Positions 59,199-64,000 of a DNA stretch of 64,000 nt are shown one piece after another. Where the stretch lies: positions 19,748,001-19,812,000 of the forward strand of contig NW_023503493.1 in NCBI RefSeq assembly GCF_014529535.1, in the 5' to 3' direction. The first letter of the stretch is position 1. Every line of letters starts with the position of its first letter. A program made the translations under genes and the position numbers. Source of the DNA: Bradysia coprophila. Lineage: Eukaryota > Arthropoda > Insecta > Diptera > Sciaridae. The notes beneath the pieces are model-generated. The model searched no databases, was not told where the DNA came from, and saw only the letters and a program-made list of their open reading frames with translations.

Positions 59199-61296
59199 CT
59201 AGGTCCCACCTGTTGGGCGGGTCGGGTCCCTTGACTGATAATTTTTCCAAAATAATTAACCAATTATATTACACTATTATAAATATCTTAATTTATTTTA
59301 ACTGATTTTTTCATCTCATATCAGATTAATCGTCTACAACGTGACAAAGAAGCGCATCCGATAAAGACACAATGAAATTCTATTGTGTATTAAAGCCTTT
59401 TTCAGTGATCACATTTTCATTGAAAGAACGTTCGTGCCTATTTTTCAAATATACGTTGGCTCTCATCGCAATTTTACGAGTGTAAAAATCTTACCAAATC
59501 AAAATGACATTTGACACCGCCAAAATTAACTGCTTTATTTTTTTCTATTACTCTGCTTGATACTTTGCCGCAAACTGCTCGCTCGTCCGAGCTGTCTAAT
59601 ATTGCAATACGATACCGCAACTCGTGTGAATTACGACCCTCGCTTCGCTCGGGCCGCAAACTTCACACTCGTCAGAGTTGTCTAATATTAGGTTTGGTCT
59701 AATCGCAAACTTCTCGCTTGTCCGAGCTGTCTAATATTGCAATACGATACCGAAACTTGTGTGAATTACGACCCTCGCTTCGCTCGGGCCGCAAACTTCA
59801 AACTCGTCAGTTGTCTAATATTAGGTTTGGTCTAATCGCAAACTTCTCGCAAGGCCGAGCTGTCTAATATTGCAATATGATACCGCAACTCGTGTGAATT
59901 ACGACCCTCGCTTCGCTCGGGCCGTAAGCTTCACACTCGTCGAAGTTGCCTAATGTTAGAATTGCTTCACTTTTGTAATACTATATACTCACTGTATAGA
60001 TATATGCTGCTTGTTAATTATCAAATATAAAAATCAACTATCAATTATCAAATACCAATAATCGAATATCAATGATAGTGTTCATTTATTACATTGCATT
60101 TCCATTTTTTGGGGTAACTTCCGAAGCGTTGATCACACATAGCTTATCGTCGAACTTAACCTTCCAAATGTCAGATGTATAATTTTAGGAACCAACATTT
60201 TTCACTATTTTCTGCCAGTCAAGGGAATAAGACATTAAATTATCAATTGTCAACACAGTAAAATCCTGTTTTTCTGGAATAGTTTCCAGATACTTAGGCC
60301 CACATGACCTATCTTCCAACTATCTTTGTGTGGTTACAAACATTTCAGTGAAGGGAATTATCAATTACCAATAATTATCAATTATCAATTATAAGCAGCG
60401 TAAAATGAATTTTTCTGGAATAGCTTTCAGATCCTTAGGCCCGACATGGCCCATCTTTGAATTCCATTCCTCGTCGATTAAAACAAATTTTATTAAAATC
60501 GGTTAAGAATGACTCAAGTCATCTCAAGTCGTGACAAATAGATTACAAACAATTGCGTTTCTCATAACATTTCATAAAATGTCACAACACATTAAATTAT
60601 CAATATTAATTTTCAATTAACATGTATTATCAACTATCAACAGAGTAAAATCCTGTTTTTCTGAAATAGTTTCCAGAACCTTATCCCGACATGGCCCATC
60701 TTTGAAATTAACCTCAGGAATCCCATTCCTCGTCGATTAAAAAAAAATCATAAATATCGGTTATGAATTAATCAAGTTATCGTGATTACAAAAAAAAATA
60801 GGTTACAAACAATTACGTTTTCCTTCACATTTCATACATTTTTAGGTTACAAACATTTTATGGTATTTTCTGGCGTAAGACCCTTGACTTTCAGCCAAGG
60901 GAACAATATTATTATTACCAATTATCAGTTATTACAGTTACATTTTATATAATAATATCACCACAACACATTAAATTATCAAAATATCAATTATCAGCAC
61001 TGTATTATCAATTACAATTATCAACAATTAAAATTATCAATAAAATCATGTTTTTCTGGAATAGTTTCCAGAACCTTATCCCGACATGGCTCATCTTCGA
61101 ACTTAACCTCAGGAATTTCATTCCTCGTCGATTAAAAAAAAATCATCAAAATCGGTTAAGAATTACTCAAGTTATCGTCGTGACAAAAAAAAAATATTTC
61201 AAACATTTAAAGTTTTGATAATTTTTCATACACTGTATGGTTACTAACATTTTAGGGTATTTTCTGGCATAAGACCCTTGACTTTCAGTCAAGGGA
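59199..61296 (-). mobile_element. Helitron/HINE-like element, copy D, compound
   Basis: Reversed relative to A-C. On the minus strand it starts TCCCTTGACTGAAAGTCAAG at 61296 and ends CAGTCAAGGGACCCGACCCG, AACAGGTGGGACCTAG at 59199, again between T and T. It contains two further 5'-end modules (about 60861-60902 and 60205-60226), four units with a CCCATTCCTCGTCGATTAAA-type box (internal tandem repeat shared with A and B), and a three-fold 134-bp repeat. The multiplied 5' ends suggest tandem or nested copies. No ORF. Confidence 0.72.
59568..59958 (+). repeat. Three 134-bp tandem units with GC-rich core
   Basis: Each unit holds CGAGCTGTCTAATATTGCAA, then CTCGTGTGAATTACGACCCT, then CGCTTCGCTCGGGCCG (cores at 59641, 59776 and 59909) and CTTCACACTCGTC or a variant. 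The GTGTGAATTACG...CAAACTTCACAC parts pair as a hairpin around the core. Confidence 0.88.
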
Positions 61297-61961
61297 ATTA
61301 TAAATACAGTTTACACTCGCCAAACCATGAAAACACTGAATAGAATATCACGCGTCAAAAGTTATCGGAAACCACACTTTTTTAGTTCTCTCTCAGCAGA
61401 CTTTGCAAATAGGTCTAGGGATTGAGACGATGTTTTGCTTAATGGTGGAGTTTGTTTTTGTTATTCGTCAAAGAGAGAAAGATACGAAGGCGGAGCTTAC
61501 TCTCCGTATCAACGAGTAGTGTGATGCACATCGAACGATCGATTCGTTCGTCTTTGTATCGCGTATTTTCGGTTTCGTCTTATTCTTATACTTTTTCTAT
61601 ACATTTAAGTGTAACCTTAAGCGATGTGTAACAATGTGATAAAAATGCTTTGTATTTGGTTTTGTTGTTTGTGTATTTCATGGTGTGACGAGTGTAAAAT
61701 TTTGTGCATTACTGGATTGAAACCACTCAATCACAGTATGTGTGTGAATTCGTATCCCAGGCGAATTATTTTTGCTTACGCATGTACGTTGCGTCTCGAC
61801 TTCGTCTCGACGTATACTGTAATTCACACGTATACTGTAATTTCGTGGTTTCAATCCAGGTGATGCAAATAACTATTACATAAAATCACAGAAAAAAAGG
61901 ACTACATCAAAAGTCACACTTATTAGTCAATTTCTAATCAACTTTCGTCTCCCCTTAAAAA
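61297..61961. other. Spacer, no gene recognised
   Basis: Less AT-rich than average around 61440-61620, including a near-palindrome CGAACGATCGATTCGTTCG at about 61532. A short plus-strand open stretch (61624-61863, Cys-rich) matches no family and has no splice support. Confidence 0.4.
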
Positions 61962-62400
61962 TCACTTTATGCTGACGTCCTTCAAATAACTCCTCAATTT
62001 ACTATTAAAAACTCCTCCACTCTTCTCGTTCTTCACTTCACTCGGCAATGAGATGAATTCAATGAGGCCTTTATGGAATACTGAATTACGCGCTTTCGCG
62101 CTTCTCTTGCATGTGAACCAAAAGTTGTTTTTCGACGTCGTTGGAAAGTTATGGACATTAACATTCAACAGGTTCAGTGACTTTAGCATCGCACGTACTG
62201 GTGTCAATTTCTTGCACATCAGGATAGATCTCATTGCACGGTTTTGTAGCCTTTCCGGCTGAATGATGTTTCGTCACAGAGGTACAACATATTTGCACAA
62301 TAATCGAAATGTGGAGCGTTTATTGTTTTGTATATGGTGATTCGAGCATCCAATGTGATATGGAGAGTGAATGATTTCAGTTCTGTTCAGACGGTATAAT
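61962..62400 (-). pseudogene. Decayed non-LTR retrotransposon, C-terminal RT fragment
   Basis: Minus strand, reading leftwards: ITIYKTINAPHFDYCANMLY (about 62280-62345), then, after a frameshift near 62265, RLQNRAMRSILMCKKLTPVR, then KARNSVFHKGLIEFISLPSE and FNSKLRSYLKD ending at 61962. This is the order of the region after the RT core in jockey/CR1-like elements (the Y-K-x-I-x-A-P-H-F-x-Y-C and L-Q-N-R-A-M-R-x-I-L boxes are familiar). The RT core is missing, so the copy is dead. Confidence 0.8.
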
Positions 62401-62491
62401 AATGGCAACAGAAATATTTTGTAAACTGTTCATAGAAATTCAGTTATGACACGGATGGCTAATGTGATGGTATCTGTTATCTACAGAAAAT

Positions 62492-62493
<2 letters not shown>

Positions 62494-62526
<33 letters not shown>
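62494..62526. repeat. (TA)n microsatellite
   Basis: About sixteen AT/TA dinucleotides without interruption. Confidence 0.95.
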
Positions 62527-62531
<5 letters not shown>

Positions 62532-62544
62532 AAAATTTCTGTTG

Positions 62545-62790
62545 AGAGTAATGCTTGATTTCCACTTACCCAAAATTACTCCGTGTGCAATTTTTGCTTT
62601 GTTTACTTGACAGCTCGCTCTCTCACGGAATACGTTTTGTTGAGTGGAAACCATACTTAATGCTTGATGTCGACTTGCCATAAATGTACTCCCTGATAGA
62701 GACAAAATTGAGTTTTTTCAATTTTTGTTTTGTTTACTTGACAGTTCGCTTTCTCACGGAGAACTTTGTTGAGTGGAAACCGTACTTAAG
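62545..62790 (+). repeat. Diverged tandem duplication, about 120 bp
   Basis: GTTTACTTGACAGCTCGCTC at about 62599 and GTTTACTTGACAGTTCGCTT at about 62735 begin matching blocks, each followed by TCACGGA and then GTTGAGTGGAAACC before TACTTAA. The duplicate copies differ by substitutions and small indels. Confidence 0.75.
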
Positions 62791-64000
62791 AGGTAAAGTA
62801 TTTTTCCCTGATTGGAGTGTTGTCTTTTGTAATGTGTCCGGAGTCCGGCACAGCTGTAAATTTTTCACACATACATGTTTCTTATGAAAACTACGACAGA
62901 TAGGCTTCTATTTAATCGCGGATTTTGCATCTCTGGGCCAATTCGATGCCTATTACAAATGTGACAGTGTAACTACAAGATCCATGTCCTTCGTACGGTT
63001 CAAAAAAGAGTGATAGTTGAGCAACTCCGATCTGTTTTATTTTTACGTAATTATTGTAATAAAAGAATTTTGTTTTTGATTTTTCATTTGAATTTATTTT
63101 ACAAGAGTTACAGTTGTACATAATTTACAAAAGACAAGGTCTGCCTTTTTTTTGATTTTAAGAAGTGGTTGTTGTCTTATTGATTCAAAGTTTTTTTCTG
63201 TTTTATTTTTTATTATAAAAATGTTTTTAATATTTTAATAAATTTTTAGATATTTACATTCATACATAAGTCTCAGGTTATTTTCTCTTCTGTTTTATCT
63301 TCTTCTTAGTTTAATTGTTAAATATAAAAATTCTTTTAGTTTTTTAGTTTTAATAATTTTTCTTGGTTTTTTTTGTTGTACACATTTATTTTGATTATTT
63401 TTCAATTTCACATCAATTTTTCTAATAAAAAATTTTTTCCGTCAACAATTCATAAATAATTCAAAATGAAAATTTCTCTGTGTTAATGCTTCTATATGAT
63501 CATCATATAGATCCATTACCAATGTCGCGGGCATGCGAGCGATTATGTGTAATAGTATAGTATGTATCGTCAAGCAATGCATATGAAGACTAATTATTGT
63601 ATTATACTGCATAAACATTGTGTGACAGGTTGTATACTATAACGTACATGCAAAGATTAGGTAGAATTAAGGAGTTCTACGGTCGGGAGTATGTTAATGC
63701 TTGCACATGATAATTGTATGGAATCTTTAATGCAATCGAATCGCATATAATAATTACTATATGCGCGCCATCTTCATGATCGCGCATGCGCAATGCATTA
63801 ATGATTTTATATATCCAGGTGAAGATGCATGCATAATGTGAATTATGCATAACAGATTCAATGGAAAATTATGATTTTTCTTGGAATAACGAAATCTTTC
63901 GGTTTTTGTTTATTTATGAATTTGATTCCTAGAAATTCGTTATAATTCTCATTAACGGATTCAATAAATTTAAATGTTTATAAACATGTCACTTGCATGT
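62791..64000. other. Intergenic to window end, no gene recognised
   Basis: Very AT-rich. From 63520 onward there are several GCATGC/ATGCAT-type short palindromes (for example around 63530, 63780 and 63825). No ORF or exon could be supported. Confidence 0.45.

Overview
This is an AT-rich animal nuclear segment from an insect, most likely a dipteran. The protein-coding genes have short GT-AG introns (59-90 bp) as well as kilobase introns full of repeats. An Obstructor-B type cuticle protein, a pickpocket-type sodium channel, a secreted C-type lectin and a KPNA2/Pendulin-type importin alpha all fit an insect. A fungus-gnat-like (Sciaroidea) origin is only a guess. Nothing bacterial, viral or CRISPR-like was seen, and no tRNA or rRNA gene was recognised.

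Layout. 1-2430: the 5' part of a kynurenine formamidase gene (cut by the window edge) and an intronless TRM6 tRNA-methyltransferase subunit, both on the minus strand. 2431-7060: intergenic DNA with two decayed non-LTR retrotransposon fragments. 7391-8192: a compact two-exon secreted C-type lectin with a TATA box and a poly(A) signal. 8193-18970: repeat-rich intergenic DNA with three foldback elements, a retroelement 3' fragment, and copy A of a rolling-circle-like (Helitron/HINE-like) family carrying a nested TIR element. 18971-21318: a two-exon chitin-synthase-like GT2 enzyme whose motifs look more fungal than insect. 24907-29637: an eleven-exon pickpocket (DEG/ENaC) gene. 30400-34900: satellites, a 0.9 kb near-perfect palindrome, a small foldback element and a minisatellite. 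35701-40500: obst-B, six exons, minus strand. 40501-53409: gene-poor DNA holding copies C and B of the Helitron-like family, a probable hAT-type MITE and smaller foldbacks. 53410-58169: importin alpha, six exons, minus strand. 59199-61296: copy D, with several internal copies of its 5' end. 61962-62400: a third RT fragment. The last 1.6 kb holds no gene I can support.

The genes do not form a pathway; they are independent housekeeping (TRM6, importin alpha), metabolic (KFase), cuticle/chitin (obst-B, GT2 enzyme), immune or secreted (lectin) and sensory (pickpocket) genes. Exon junctions were derived by hand. In every multi-exon gene they keep the reading frame and the summed coding lengths are multiples of three (KFase 420 as far as seen, lectin 513, GT2 2286, pickpocket 1461, obst-B 927, importin 1542 bases).

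The most interesting part is the repeat biology. Four copies of a family start with TCCCTTGAC, end in a small GC hairpin plus CTAG, lie between T and T, share subterminal inverted repeats and carry internal tandem repeats. Comparing copies A and B gives natural empty sites for two nested TIR elements, one with an 8-bp and one with a 7-bp target duplication.
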